Source: Globicatella sulfidifaciens DSM 15739
GTDB lineage: Bacteria > Bacillota > Bacilli > Lactobacillales > Aerococcaceae
NCBI RefSeq assembly: GCF_900167405.1
Contig: NZ_FUWO01000004.1
Coordinates: 1 to 64,000 of the forward strand
Reading direction: 5' to 3'
Length of the DNA stretch: 64,000 nucleotides
Below are positions 38,371 through 47,182 of this stretch, in pieces (positions within the stretch are counted from its first letter, which is position 1; every line of letters begins with the position of its first letter). The translations under genes were made by a program, and so were the position numbers. Under the pieces are notes generated by a model that made no database searches, had not been told where the DNA came from, and was given only the letters and a program-made list of their open reading frames with translations.

Positions 38371-39675
38371 ATGTTATTGAAATATATTAAAGAATTCATT
38401 TTTACTAGGTACCAGTTGTCACATTTAAAACGTGAGCAATTAGAACAATTGCAGCAAGCTAAATTAAAGCGACAACTCGAGCAAGTGACGCAACAATCTC
38501 CTTATTACCAACCATATAAAGGGAGTGTTTTGCTTGATTTTCCAGTTATGAAAAAACAACACTGGATGTCACATTTTGATCAAATAAATACTAGGGGTCT
38601 AAAAAAGGACCTAGCCATGAAGTTGGCTTTACAGGGTGAAAAGACCCGTGAATTTGAATCGCGTTATCAAGGAATCTCAGTAGGACTGTCATCTGGAACG
38701 AGTGGGCATCGTGGGCTATACACCTTATCTAAAGGAGAAGAAGCTTTGTGGGCGGCTAATGCACTAGCAAAATTACTACCTAAAAAGAAATGGTTAGGCA
38801 ATAATATTGCATTCTTTATGAGAGCCAATAATAATTTATATTCTTCTTTAAACAAACCGGGTCTGAGATTAGATTACTATGATTTAGAAAAAGATTTTAA
38901 ACTGTTAATGAAGCATCTGAAAAAGCAAGACCCTAATATTATTATTGCACCACCATCTGTTTTATATGATATTCGTCATTATTTTGGGAAATCACCTTTC
39001 AAAAAAATAGATCTTGTAATCAGCGTAGCCGAAGTATTAGAAGAACAACAAAAAGCATTGTTAGCACAATTTTTTAAAGTGCCTTTTATTAGTCAAGTTT
39101 ATCAATGTACAGAAGGTTTTTTAGCCTATACTTGTCCCCATGGTAGTTTTCATTTATGTGAAGACATCGTCTATTTTGAAAAAGAATGGTTAGTTAAACA
39201 GCGCTTTATCCCAATCATTACCGATTTACATCGAACAGTTCAACCAGTGATTCGGTATCGATTAAATGACATCCTCCATATAGGTGAACCTTGTTCATGT
39301 GGCTCGCCGTTGACGGTGATTGAAAAAATAGAAGGACGTGAAGATGATGCGTTTTGGTTATTTAACTCACAAGGAGACAAAGTTAAAATATACGCTGATT
39401 TTATTCGTAGGTTAATGTTGTTTGTTAAGGGGATTAGTCGTTATCGAGTCACTCAATATCAAAATGTTATTATTTGTGAAGTTGAATATGAACAACCTAA
39501 TGAATGTAAGGTTATCGATCAAGCGATTCAACAAGAATTTAATAACTTGTTTGAAAAGTTTAATGTTCAACCCTTACAAGTTTTGATTTATCCTTTTGAA
39601 AGAGGGATTAGATCACAAAAATTAGCTCAAGTCCAATATAGAGGAGAGATTACTTATGAGAAGAATGAAGATTAG
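38371..39675 (+). CDS. Adenylate-forming enzyme, phenylacetate-CoA ligase / F390-synthetase-like
   Basis: ANL-superfamily features: the P-loop SSGTSGHRG (107-115), QVYQCTEG (A5-like), ITDL and YRLNDI (A7-like, about 305) and EGREDD (A8-like). Two cysteines in CSCG sit before A8. 434 residues, the size of the PaaK/CapK/F390 group rather than of long acyl-CoA ligases. It should activate a carboxylate as an acyl adenylate. A coenzyme F390 role is very unlikely in this organism. It overlaps the KAS III gene by 20 bases. Confidence 0.8.
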   Translation: MLLKYIKEFIFTRYQLSHLKREQLEQLQQAKLKRQLEQVTQQSPYYQPYKGSVLLDFPVMKKQHWMSHFDQINTRGLKKDLAMKLALQGEKTREFESRYQGISVGLSSGTSGHRGLYTLSKGEEALWAANALAKLLPKKKWLGNNIAFFMRANNNLYSSLNKPGLRLDYYDLEKDFKLLMKHLKKQDPNIIIAPPSVLYDIRHYFGKSPFKKIDLVISVAEVLEEQQKALLAQFFKVPFISQVYQCTEGFLAYTCPHGSFHLCEDIVYFEKEWLVKQRFIPIITDLHRTVQPVIRYRLNDILHIGEPCSCGSPLTVIEKIEGREDDAFWLFNSQGDKVKIYADFIRRLMLFVKGISRYRVTQYQNVIICEVEYEQPNECKVIDQAIQQEFNNLFEKFNVQPLQVLIYPFERGIRSQKLAQVQYRGEITYEKNED

Positions 39676-40594
39676 AAGTTATGCTTACACTAAAGGACCT
39701 GATGAAATAAAATTCAAGGATGGTTCAAGATGGCGGCATCCTTATCGTGTCAAGAATTCGTATCAATTAGATATGTATGAAAAAGTCAGTCGGGAAGCGG
39801 TTGAAAAGGCTGGCATTGAGATGAGTGATATTGATTTGATTATTGTTGCCAGTGCGGGGATGGTCCAAATGATTCCATGCACGGCAGCCTTATTACAAGA
39901 GAGAATTGCTCCTAATTCTGGTATTCCTTGTATGGATGTGAATACGACTTGTACCTCTTTTATCACTGCTCTAGACGTAGCGAGTTCCTTTTTAGTAACG
40001 GAGCTATACCAAAGAATATTAATTGTGTCCGGGGACTTAGTATCCCATTTTATTAATCCCAATCAAGAAGAAAGTTTTCGCCTGTTTAGTGATAGTGGAG
40101 TAGCCTTTATTGTCGAAACCACTAAAGAAAATAAAGGCATCTTATATTCTAAACAAGAGACATGGTCTGAAGGTGCTCATACTACTGAAATTAGAGGAGG
40201 GCTCACGGCCTATGGACCTTCACTCTATTCTGAAGACACTAAAGAAGATTTTTTATTTGATATGGATGGAAAATCTGTTCTAATGCTGACGTTAGATAAG
40301 TTACCTAAGATGTTAAAGGAAACGTTGCAACATAATAATATTCAATTGTCAGATATCTCAAAAATCGTTCCACATCAAGCTTCTCGTGCTCTGTTCATCG
40401 TTGAAAGAAAATTAAAATTAAAAAAAGGACAACTTATAAATTATTTTGAAGAGCTAGGCAATATGGTTTCGGGCTCAGTTCCTTATACATTAGGTTTAGC
40501 GATGGATCAAGGAGAAATAAAAGAAGGGGATTTAATCTTACTTATCGGCACGGCTGCAGGCTTAACGATAAATTGCATGCTGATTCAATTATAA
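39656..40594 (+). CDS. KAS III (FabH)-like beta-ketoacyl synthase
   Basis: Thiolase-fold condensing enzyme with the full catalytic set: Cys99 in VNTTCTSF, His240 in VPHQAS and Asn269 in LGNMVSGS. 312 residues. It is probably not the housekeeping FabH, because it is outside any fab operon and belongs to a five-gene operon with an acyl-activating enzyme, an SDR, a hydrolase and a glycosyltransferase. OleA, alkylquinolone synthases and starter-unit enzymes share this fold. It ends the inserted segment; ebfC resumes after 167 bases. Confidence 0.85.
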   Translation: MRRMKIRSYAYTKGPDEIKFKDGSRWRHPYRVKNSYQLDMYEKVSREAVEKAGIEMSDIDLIIVASAGMVQMIPCTAALLQERIAPNSGIPCMDVNTTCTSFITALDVASSFLVTELYQRILIVSGDLVSHFINPNQEESFRLFSDSGVAFIVETTKENKGILYSKQETWSEGAHTTEIRGGLTAYGPSLYSEDTKEDFLFDMDGKSVLMLTLDKLPKMLKETLQHNNIQLSDISKIVPHQASRALFIVERKLKLKKGQLINYFEELGNMVSGSVPYTLGLAMDQGEIKEGDLILLIGTAAGLTINCMLIQL

Positions 40595-40651
40595 AATCGT
40601 TCTCTTTGTAATTTAAGTCGGAAGGTAATTTTATTAAGTCATAGACTATGA

Positions 40652-40736
40652 TATAATTTTTAAGAAGACTAATATTATCGTTATTGGATTAAAATAAGTG
40701 TTTTAAAGCAATATATAATCAATAATTTGATATAAT
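40652..40736 (+). promoter_or_regulatory. Two extended -10 promoters upstream of ebfC
   Basis: TATAAT at 40652-40657 (preceded by TGA) and at 40731-40736 (preceded by TGA). ebfC-recR and the following genes thus have promoters of their own and do not depend on dnaX or on the inserted cluster. Confidence 0.6.
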
Positions 40737-40761
40737 ATTAATAAGTAAAGGAGGCCGAATA

Positions 40762-41088
40762 ATGGCAAGAGGAATGGGCAATATGGGAAATATGCAAGGA
40801 ATGATGCAGAAAATCCAAAAAATGCAAAAAGAGATGACTAAAGAACAAAAAAACATTGAAGAAACTATTTTTGAAAAAAGTGATGCCAATAGTTTATTAA
40901 CTATTAAAATGAATGGCAAAAAAGAAGTAACGGATTTAGCAATTTCATCCGACTTAATCGATCCAGACGATCCAGAAATGTTACAAGATTTATTGATTGT
41001 GACACTGAACGAATTAATGAATGAAATTGATGAAACGACAGAAGCACGTTTAGGTAAATATACTAAAGGAATGAACTTACCGTTCTAG
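40762..41088 (+). CDS. ebfC: YbaB/EbfC nucleoid-associated protein
   Basis: 108 residues: a Met/Gly-rich start ([17 protein letters not shown]), a coiled helix, then [17 protein letters not shown] and the C-terminal helix with [10 protein letters not shown]. Binds DNA as a dimer. Strong AAGGAGG. It is conserved next to recR and normally next to dnaX, too. Confidence 0.94.
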   Translation: MARGMGNMGNMQGMMQKIQKMQKEMTKEQKNIEETIFEKSDANSLLTIKMNGKKEVTDLAISSDLIDPDDPEMLQDLLIVTLNELMNEIDETTEARLGKYTKGMNLPF

Positions 41089-41102
41089 AGAGGATGTCAT
41101 CA

Positions 41103-41699
41103 ATGCAATACCCAGCACCTATTGCTAAATTAATTAATAGTTTTACTAAATTACCAGGAATTGGTGCGAAGACAGCAGCACGGTTAGCATTCTATGTAAT
41201 TGAAATGGATGAGCGAGAAGTAACGGAGTTTGCCCAAAATTTAATCAGTGTTAAACGTGATTTAATGTATTGTAGTATTTGTGGCAATATTACAGATTCG
41301 GATCCATGTCCGATTTGTCAGGATGAAACACGGGATCGTTCGGTGATTTTGGTAGTTGAAGATACAAGAGCGATTATGTCATTAGAAAGAATGCAAGAAT
41401 ATCGTGGGGTTTATCATGTCTTACATGGCGTCTTGTCACCGATGGATGGGATTGGGCCCGATGATTTAAATATCACTCAGTTGATTCAAAGATTGCAAGA
41501 TGATACAGTTCAAGAAGTGATTGTGGCAACCAATGCTACAGCAGAAGGTGAAGCAACGGCTATGTATTTATCACGATTATTAAAACCAGCAGGAATTAAA
41601 GTGACACGATTAGCTCATGGGTTATCAGTAGGTAGTGACATTGAATACGCTGATGAAATGACTTTGTTTAGGGCTATTGAGGGTCGTCGAGAGTTATAA
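41103..41699 (+). CDS. recR: RecR, recombination mediator
   Basis: Part of RecFOR-dependent loading of RecA. Helix-hairpin-helix [15 protein letters not shown], zinc finger C-x2-C-x8-C-x2-C ([16 protein letters not shown]), Toprim domain with VVEDTRA, and the C-terminal Walker-like end. 198 residues with the ATG at 41103 after GAGAGGA; ATG 41094 is an alternative. Confidence 0.95.
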   Translation: MQYPAPIAKLINSFTKLPGIGAKTAARLAFYVIEMDEREVTEFAQNLISVKRDLMYCSICGNITDSDPCPICQDETRDRSVILVVEDTRAIMSLERMQEYRGVYHVLHGVLSPMDGIGPDDLNITQLIQRLQDDTVQEVIVATNATAEGEATAMYLSRLLKPAGIKVTRLAHGLSVGSDIEYADEMTLFRAIEGRREL

Positions 41700-41710
41700 G
41701 GAGAGTATCA

Positions 41711-42352
41711 TTGAGAAAAGGATATTTTATTACATTAGAAGGACCTGAAGGTGCGGGAAAAACAACAGTTATTCAACATTTGGTTCGCGAACTAGAAGCA
41801 AAAGGTCATCAGGATATTGTGGTGACACGAGAACCAGGTGGCAGTAATATAGCTGAACAAATTCGGAATGTCATTCTTGATGTTAACAATATAGAGATGG
41901 ATAAACGTACGGAAGCATTATTATTTGCTGCAGCTAGAAGACAACATTTAGTAGAAATTGTATTACCAGCACTTGAAGCAGATAAAATTGTCATCTGTGA
42001 TCGTTTCATTGATAGCTCCTTAGCGTACCAGGGTTTAGCCAGAGATATTGCAATGGCCTCTATTTGGGAAATTAATCAATTTGCTATCGAAGGCCACTTA
42101 CCAGATTTGACTTTATTAATTGATGTTCCAGCAGAAGTTGGATTAGAGCGCATACACCAAGGTCGTAAAGAAGAGAAATTTGACCGTTTAGACCGAGAAG
42201 CTGTCGATTTTCATCATAAAGTTCGTAATGCTTTTCTCACAATAGCAAAAGAGCACAAACGAATTCAAGTTATTGACGGAACTCAAACAATAGAGGCGGT
42301 TGTCAAAAATAGTTTAGAAAAAATTGAAAAGTTATTAGTCGAAAAACAATAA
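41711..42352 (+). CDS. tmk: Thymidylate kinase
   Basis: Phosphorylates dTMP to dTDP. P-loop EGPEGAGKTT, TREPGGS (dTMP binding), DRFIDSSLAYQG and the LID with RKEEKFDR. 213 residues. TTG start after AAGGAGAG. Confidence 0.95.
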   Translation: MRKGYFITLEGPEGAGKTTVIQHLVRELEAKGHQDIVVTREPGGSNIAEQIRNVILDVNNIEMDKRTEALLFAAARRQHLVEIVLPALEADKIVICDRFIDSSLAYQGLARDIAMASIWEINQFAIEGHLPDLTLLIDVPAEVGLERIHQGRKEEKFDRLDREAVDFHHKVRNAFLTIAKEHKRIQVIDGTQTIEAVVKNSLEKIEKLLVEKQ

Positions 42353-42365
42353 GGGGGAAGTTAAT

Positions 42366-42698
42366 ATGATGAAATTAGTGATTGCGGTCGTTCAAGATCA
42401 AGATAAGAATATTTTAAGTGATGCTTTTTATGAAGCGGATATTCGGGCAACTAAATTAAGTTCAACCGGTGGATTTCTACGTTCTGGAAATACTACCTTC
42501 ATGGTAGGGATTGAAGAAGATCGTGTGGATGATGTATTAGATATTATCAAAAATAGTTGTCAATCGCGTGAGCAATTTATTTCTTCACCAGTCAACTTGG
42601 ATGTAAGTTTAGATGTGACAGCATCTTATCCAGTAAAAGTGAAAGTAGGAGGCGCAACGGTATTTGTATTACCGATTGATGCGTTCCATCGTTTCTAA
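42366..42698 (+). CDS. yaaQ: Cyclic-di-AMP receptor (DarA/PstA, YaaQ family)
   Basis: PII-like trimeric protein that binds c-di-AMP. The pattern STGGFLRSGNTTFMVGIEEDRV contains the nucleotide-contact segment, and the end VGGATVFVLPIDAFHRF is characteristic. 110 residues. Its downstream partner is unknown in any species I can name with certainty. Coupled to holB by a one-base overlap. Confidence 0.93.
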   Translation: MMKLVIAVVQDQDKNILSDAFYEADIRATKLSSTGGFLRSGNTTFMVGIEEDRVDDVLDIIKNSCQSREQFISSPVNLDVSLDVTASYPVKVKVGGATVFVLPIDAFHRF

Positions 42699-43651
42699 TG
42701 AAGGTGGAGGAGCAACTTAGCCACTATTTCTTTCGTCAAATATCGTCGCAGCATTTAAGCCATGCCTATATTTTTTCGGGAGATAATTTACAGGCAAAAA
42801 ATACAGTAATAGAATCTTTGATTCAAGCGATGGTCTGCCCTAACTTCTCAGAAGTGGGGCAACCTTGTTGTCAGTGTAATGAATGTCAAAGAGTAATAGA
42901 TAACCAGATATCGGATGTTTTATATTTAGAACCAGATGGTAGAAATATTAAAGTTGATCAAATCAGAGAGTTGCGTAATTGGCTTAATCGCAGTCCGGTT
43001 GAATTTGATTTTAAAATAGCAATCATCCATCAAGCTGACTTAATGAATCCGTCTGCTTCAAATGCGCTGTTAACTATATTGGAAGAACCAAATAGTGAAA
43101 TTTACATTATTTTAGATGTGATTGAAGTGGATTCATTATTGCCAACTATTCGCTCACGAGCACAAAATATAATTTTTACGAATTACTTTCAAGATGATTT
43201 TTCAGATGTACAAATAGCCAAAAATTATCAAAAAATCTTGTCTTTATTACCAGGGACGACGAGTCAGGTGTTAAGAGAGTTTGATCCAGTAGAATTAGAA
43301 GAATGGTTTAAGGGGCTCAATGAGTTTTATCAGTTACTGCTAACGAAATCACCTTTAGCCTTTGCGCTAATTCCTATACGCATGAAGTCTATTTTAACCA
43401 CTCAAAAAATTGATTTAGGTTTAGACTATTTAACCTTATTAAATCATCAATCCTTATTACACACTTTTTCTAATTCAACTAAAAAAAGTGTTTCACTGAA
43501 TTGGTTACAAGCAATTATTGAAAAACATGCGATTTCAACACAAGACTTGTTGGCCATTAATCAACAGTTAATTGAAGCCAAAGAATATCTAAATGCGAAT
43601 GTTTCATCTCAATTAGTATTAGAACGAATTGTTTTAAATCTGATTAAATAG
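42698..43651 (+). CDS. holB: DNA polymerase III subunit delta prime
   Basis: Clamp-loader subunit: related to DnaX but the P-loop is lost (FSGDNLQAKNTVIE); the zinc module CCQCNEC and the sensor-1-like SRAQNIIF remain. 317 residues. In the usual tmk-yaaQ-holB-yabA order. Confidence 0.93.
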   Translation: MKVEEQLSHYFFRQISSQHLSHAYIFSGDNLQAKNTVIESLIQAMVCPNFSEVGQPCCQCNECQRVIDNQISDVLYLEPDGRNIKVDQIRELRNWLNRSPVEFDFKIAIIHQADLMNPSASNALLTILEEPNSEIYIILDVIEVDSLLPTIRSRAQNIIFTNYFQDDFSDVQIAKNYQKILSLLPGTTSQVLREFDPVELEEWFKGLNEFYQLLLTKSPLAFALIPIRMKSILTTQKIDLGLDYLTLLNHQSLLHTFSNSTKKSVSLNWLQAIIEKHAISTQDLLAINQQLIEAKEYLNANVSSQLVLERIVLNLIK

Positions 43652-43662
43652 AGAGGGGGAGG

Positions 43663-44019
43663 ATGATGATACATCAAGATATACAAGAATTAATTAATAA
43701 TGTTCAAAACCAACAGCAACAATATCAAAATAATATTCTTCAATTGACACAAGTTGTATTAGAGTTGAAAGAAGAGAATAATCGATTGCGGATGTTGAAT
43801 CATAATCTTGAAGATCAGTTACAAAAGCTTGTAAATGAATCAACAACTCAAGAGGAAGATACCCCAATCGAGGAACAGCATATTAGTGGTAAAGACCGTC
43901 TACAAGGTTTTTATGATGATGGTATTCATGTATGTCATGAATTATTTGGAAAACGTCGTCAGTCTTCAGAAGATTGTTTATTCTGTCAAGATGTATTAAT
44001 GCGATTAACAAAAGGGTGA
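43663..44019 (+). CDS. yabA: YabA, DnaA/DnaN-binding initiation control protein
   Basis: Negative regulator of replication initiation. N-terminal leucine-zipper coiled coil (about 5-60), linker of acidic residues, and a C-terminal zinc motif (H-V-C...C-L-F-C, within GIHVCHELFGKRR and EDCLFC). 118 residues. Confidence 0.93.
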   Translation: MMIHQDIQELINNVQNQQQQYQNNILQLTQVVLELKEENNRLRMLNHNLEDQLQKLVNESTTQEEDTPIEEQHISGKDRLQGFYDDGIHVCHELFGKRRQSSEDCLFCQDVLMRLTKG

Positions 44020-44024
44020 CATGA

Positions 44025-44765
44025 TTGGTTGAATTAAAAGAATTTGAACGAATAGACTATTTATTTAGAGAAAATAGAAAAATCATTCAAAGCAAAAGGT
44101 TTTTTTCCTTTTCTTTAGATGCTGTTCTTTTAGCAGATTTTGTTAATCTGCCGCAAAAGCGACAATTTAAATATCTTGATTTTTGTTCAGGCAATGGTAT
44201 TATCCCGATTATTTTAAGTGCTAAAACAACTAATCCACTAGAGGGCATTGAATTGCAATCAGAATTAGTCGAAATGGCTCGTAGAAGTATTGAAATCAAT
44301 CAACTTGAAAATCAGATTACGATACACGAAGGCGATTTAAATGAATTTCCACATGGGAATGCGGATTATGATTTTATTACCTGCAATCCTCCCTATTTCT
44401 TATTAGAAAATTCCAAAGAAATCCATCGTTTAACCAGTCACCATCTAGCTAGACATGAAGTGTCGCTCACAATGGATCAATGGTTATTTAAAGCGAGCAA
44501 ACTATTAAAAGACAAAGGGCGTTTATATATTGTCCATCGTCCCGAACGTTTGGATGATTTAATGGAGGGCTTGTTACAACATGGTTTTTCAGTAAAAAGG
44601 ATTAAGTTTGCGTATCCCAAAGTCGGAGCGTTAGCGAACATTGTGTTGATTGAAGCAATTTATCGAGGCGGACGACGGGGCGTTCGGATTGAGCCACCCC
44701 TCATTGTTCATCAAGAAAACGGAGAATATACTCCAGAAATGAAGGCTATTTATTTTGGAGAATGA
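44025..44765 (+). CDS. tRNA1(Val) A37 N6-methyltransferase-like (TrmN6/YabB)
   Basis: Class I SAM methyltransferase with DFCSGNGIIPII (motif I) and the N6-adenine methyltransferase signature NPPYF. 246 residues. TTG start after GGGTGA. It sits in the yabA-trmN6-yazA-rsmI order. Target by family. Confidence 0.88.
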   Translation: MVELKEFERIDYLFRENRKIIQSKRFFSFSLDAVLLADFVNLPQKRQFKYLDFCSGNGIIPIILSAKTTNPLEGIELQSELVEMARRSIEINQLENQITIHEGDLNEFPHGNADYDFITCNPPYFLLENSKEIHRLTSHHLARHEVSLTMDQWLFKASKLLKDKGRLYIVHRPERLDDLMEGLLQHGFSVKRIKFAYPKVGALANIVLIEAIYRGGRRGVRIEPPLIVHQENGEYTPEMKAIYFGE

Positions 44766-45099
44766 AACACATTTTTTCTATGTTTTATATTGTCAAGATA
44801 ATACGCTATATGGTGGCTATACAAATGATTTGTCCAAGAGACTTTTAGCACATCAAACGGGTAAGGGCGCAAAATATACACGCGTTAAAAAAAGGCAACC
44901 TGTAAAACTAATTTATGCAGAACGATGGTCAACTAAACAGAAAGCAATGTCGCAAGAATATCATTTTAAAAAACAAACGCGCATGCAAAAAGAGCAGTAT
45001 TTAAAAGCAGCAGGTGTACAAGATTATAGCAATGGCACCTTTGTTTTAGTTAACGGTCAGGAGGAAGCAGAAGATGAATCAACAAAAGAGCTATCTTGA
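44755..45099 (+). CDS. GIY-YIG nuclease-fold protein (YazA/UPF0213)
   Basis: FFYVLYCQDNTLYGGYTNDLSKRLLAH contains the GIY-YIG core (here LYC..GGYT), followed by GKGAKYTR and the EYHFKKQTR end. 114 residues; the C-terminal 25 are an extra acidic tail. Start is TTG 44755, giving MENETHFFYV, which resembles the known YazA start; it overlaps trmN6. Confidence 0.88.
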   Translation: MENETHFFYVLYCQDNTLYGGYTNDLSKRLLAHQTGKGAKYTRVKKRQPVKLIYAERWSTKQKAMSQEYHFKKQTRMQKEQYLKAAGVQDYSNGTFVLVNGQEEAEDESTKELS

Positions 45100-45961
45100 T
45101 GGTAGCGGCAAACTATATTTAGTTCCGACTCCTATTGGTAATCTTGAAGATATGACTTTTCGAGCCATCGATACATTAAAGCAGGTTGACTTAATTTTAG
45201 CTGAAGATACTCGTCGTACAATTAAACTGTTAAATCATTTTGAAATTAAACAACCTATGATGAGTTTTCATGAGCATAGTAGTCAAAATCAAGTCATACA
45301 ATTGATTGAGCGATTAGTTCAAGGCGAAAACTTAGCGCTTGTTTCGGATGCCGGGATGCCGTTAATTAATGACCCGGGTCATCCGCTCGTCCAAGCAGCT
45401 ATTCAACATAATATTTCGGTCATAGCGCTACCCGGTGCGAATGCTGCGATTACCGCTCTTGTTGCTTCAGGACTTAATGCGGAAAGATTTACGTATTATG
45501 GTTTTTTTCCCCGTGAAACTAAGGAACAAAAGGATTTAACAATTCTTATTGGCCAAAGAAACGAAACAGCCATTTTTTATGAGTCCCCCTTTCGTTTAAA
45601 AAAAACCGTCAAAAGAATAGCTGAATATTTATCAGCAGACACTCAAATTGTGTTAGCGCGTGAAATATCAAAGCAATATGAAGAATATTTACGAGGAAAG
45701 TTGTCTGAGATACTGGAATTTTTAGAACATAATGAAATAAAGGGAGAATTTGTTTTATTAGTTGAAGGTGGACGAGGCGTTACAGTGGTTGATTCTGCTG
45801 TCATTGATCTTGAATTGCCTTTAAAAGAACAAGTGGACCAATGGATAGCGGAATATGGGGTTTCATCAAAGGAAGCTATTAAAGAGGTTGCGAAATTAAA
45901 TGGGGTAAGAAAACAATTGGTCTACCAAGCGTATCATAATCCTACAGATGTCAATCATTAG
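45074..45961 (+). CDS. rsmI: RsmI, 16S rRNA 2'-O-methyltransferase (C1402)
   Basis: Tetrapyrrole-methylase fold: LYLVPTPIGNLEDMTFRA, AEDTRRTIKLL, SDAGMPLINDPG and LPGANAAITAL. 295 residues. Overlaps yazA by 26 bases in another frame, and ends the conserved block. Confidence 0.95.
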   Translation: MNQQKSYLDGSGKLYLVPTPIGNLEDMTFRAIDTLKQVDLILAEDTRRTIKLLNHFEIKQPMMSFHEHSSQNQVIQLIERLVQGENLALVSDAGMPLINDPGHPLVQAAIQHNISVIALPGANAAITALVASGLNAERFTYYGFFPRETKEQKDLTILIGQRNETAIFYESPFRLKKTVKRIAEYLSADTQIVLAREISKQYEEYLRGKLSEILEFLEHNEIKGEFVLLVEGGRGVTVVDSAVIDLELPLKEQVDQWIAEYGVSSKEAIKEVAKLNGVRKQLVYQAYHNPTDVNH

Positions 45962-45973
45962 AGGAGGGAGGAA

Positions 45974-46984
45974 GTGTTATACTGGATTAATGCATTTATT
46001 TTTTTAGTTATTGGAATATATGCACTTTCTCATCAAAAATCATCGATTTCACCTGCTTTTTGTGCTATTTTTAGTTTGACAAGTTTGATTATGGCATTAT
46101 TTCAAATGAGTAATTGGTTGCCTATTTTTATACTAAGGTACTTTCTATATTTGGTAAGTGCAGTTTTGTTAGCAATCGTTCCCTTTATCTTATTAGCATT
46201 AGGCATTTTAATTTTACTACGGGAAACGAAACAATCGATATCCTATTTTGGACGTGCACTTAGTACTATTTTAGCGAGTGTCATTTTGACATTTTTTGTC
46301 TATAGCTTGTATAATCTTGTTAATATCCGTGATGTTCAATTAACAATTATTATTAGTCTATATAGTTCCATTGCGATTTATTTTACAGCTTTTTTTATTA
46401 GTTATTTATTGATTAGTTGGCTAATAAAAGTCAGTTATAAAAAGAAGCAGCCCTATTTAATTTTTGTATTAGGGACGGATATTAATGATGAAGGGCAAGT
46501 AAAGTCTGATTTAAAACATCGTTTAAATTCAGCGATTACTTTTTATCGCTCTTTATCTTCAGTAATACAAAATGAAACTTATTTTTTGGTGTCAGGTGGC
46601 AATGCAGCAGCTAATGGGATGACTGAAGCGGAAGTGATGGCCCATTATTTAATGAAACAAGGCATCAACAAGTCTCAAATTATTTTAGAAAAATCAGCTC
46701 GTAATACAACTGAAAATATTCAATTTACCAAGCCGTTAATCCGACATTTGGGTAAGGACCGATCACTTGTCATTGTGACGAGCACTTATCATTTACCTCG
46801 CACTTCGTTTTTCGCCAGAAAATACCAAGTACCTGCCCAGTATATAGGGTCAAAAACCGCCATAATATCATGGCCTTATGCAGTGGTAAGAGAATTTTTG
46901 GCAATCTTATTATTAACAAAGGAAGTCAGTGTATTTTATATTATTTATATTATCGTGACGGAGTTTTACAAAATTTTTATGTGA
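45974..46984 (+). CDS. YdcF/SanA-like (DUF218) envelope protein with N-terminal membrane domain
   Basis: Four to five hydrophobic helices (about 1-150) precede a DUF218 domain: VLGTDINDEGQVKSDLKHRL, SGGNAAANGMTEAEVM, KSARNTTENIQF and VTSTYHLPRTSFFARKY. A last hydrophobic helix ends the protein. Linked in other bacteria to envelope barrier function. The GTG start follows AGGAGGGAGG. A second DUF218 protein is at 53976. Confidence 0.85.
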   Translation: MLYWINAFIFLVIGIYALSHQKSSISPAFCAIFSLTSLIMALFQMSNWLPIFILRYFLYLVSAVLLAIVPFILLALGILILLRETKQSISYFGRALSTILASVILTFFVYSLYNLVNIRDVQLTIIISLYSSIAIYFTAFFISYLLISWLIKVSYKKKQPYLIFVLGTDINDEGQVKSDLKHRLNSAITFYRSLSSVIQNETYFLVSGGNAAANGMTEAEVMAHYLMKQGINKSQIILEKSARNTTENIQFTKPLIRHLGKDRSLVIVTSTYHLPRTSFFARKYQVPAQYIGSKTAIISWPYAVVREFLAILLLTKEVSVFYIIYIIVTEFYKIFM

Positions 46985-46999
46985 AAGTAGAGTGATAAA

Positions 47000-47182
47000 A
47001 TGGCATTAAAAGATGAAGATACATTAATGAAACGTAAGCGTGAACTAGAAGAAGCTATTCATAACTTAGGGATTAGCTTTGAAGAGGAAGAAATAGCAGA
47101 ACAGGATGATTTGGCGAATCAGTTTTCATTCGATGAGGAAGCTTTAGCAGAAATGAACCATAATGAGCATGACAACAAATAA
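47000..47182 (+). CDS. Small acidic protein, unknown
   Basis: 60 residues, strongly acidic with a predicted helix MKRKRELEEAIHNLG followed by an E/D/N-rich tail. The ATG follows AGTAGAGTGA. It overlaps the start of tag by 20 bases, and such coupling favours a real gene. I do not recognise the family. Confidence 0.6.
   Translation: MALKDEDTLMKRKRELEEAIHNLGISFEEEEIAEQDDLANQFSFDEEALAEMNHNEHDNK

Noticed and set aside
38371-39675. True coenzyme F390 synthetase
   Set aside because: That cofactor is archaeal/actinobacterial; the resemblance reflects the shared ANL fold.
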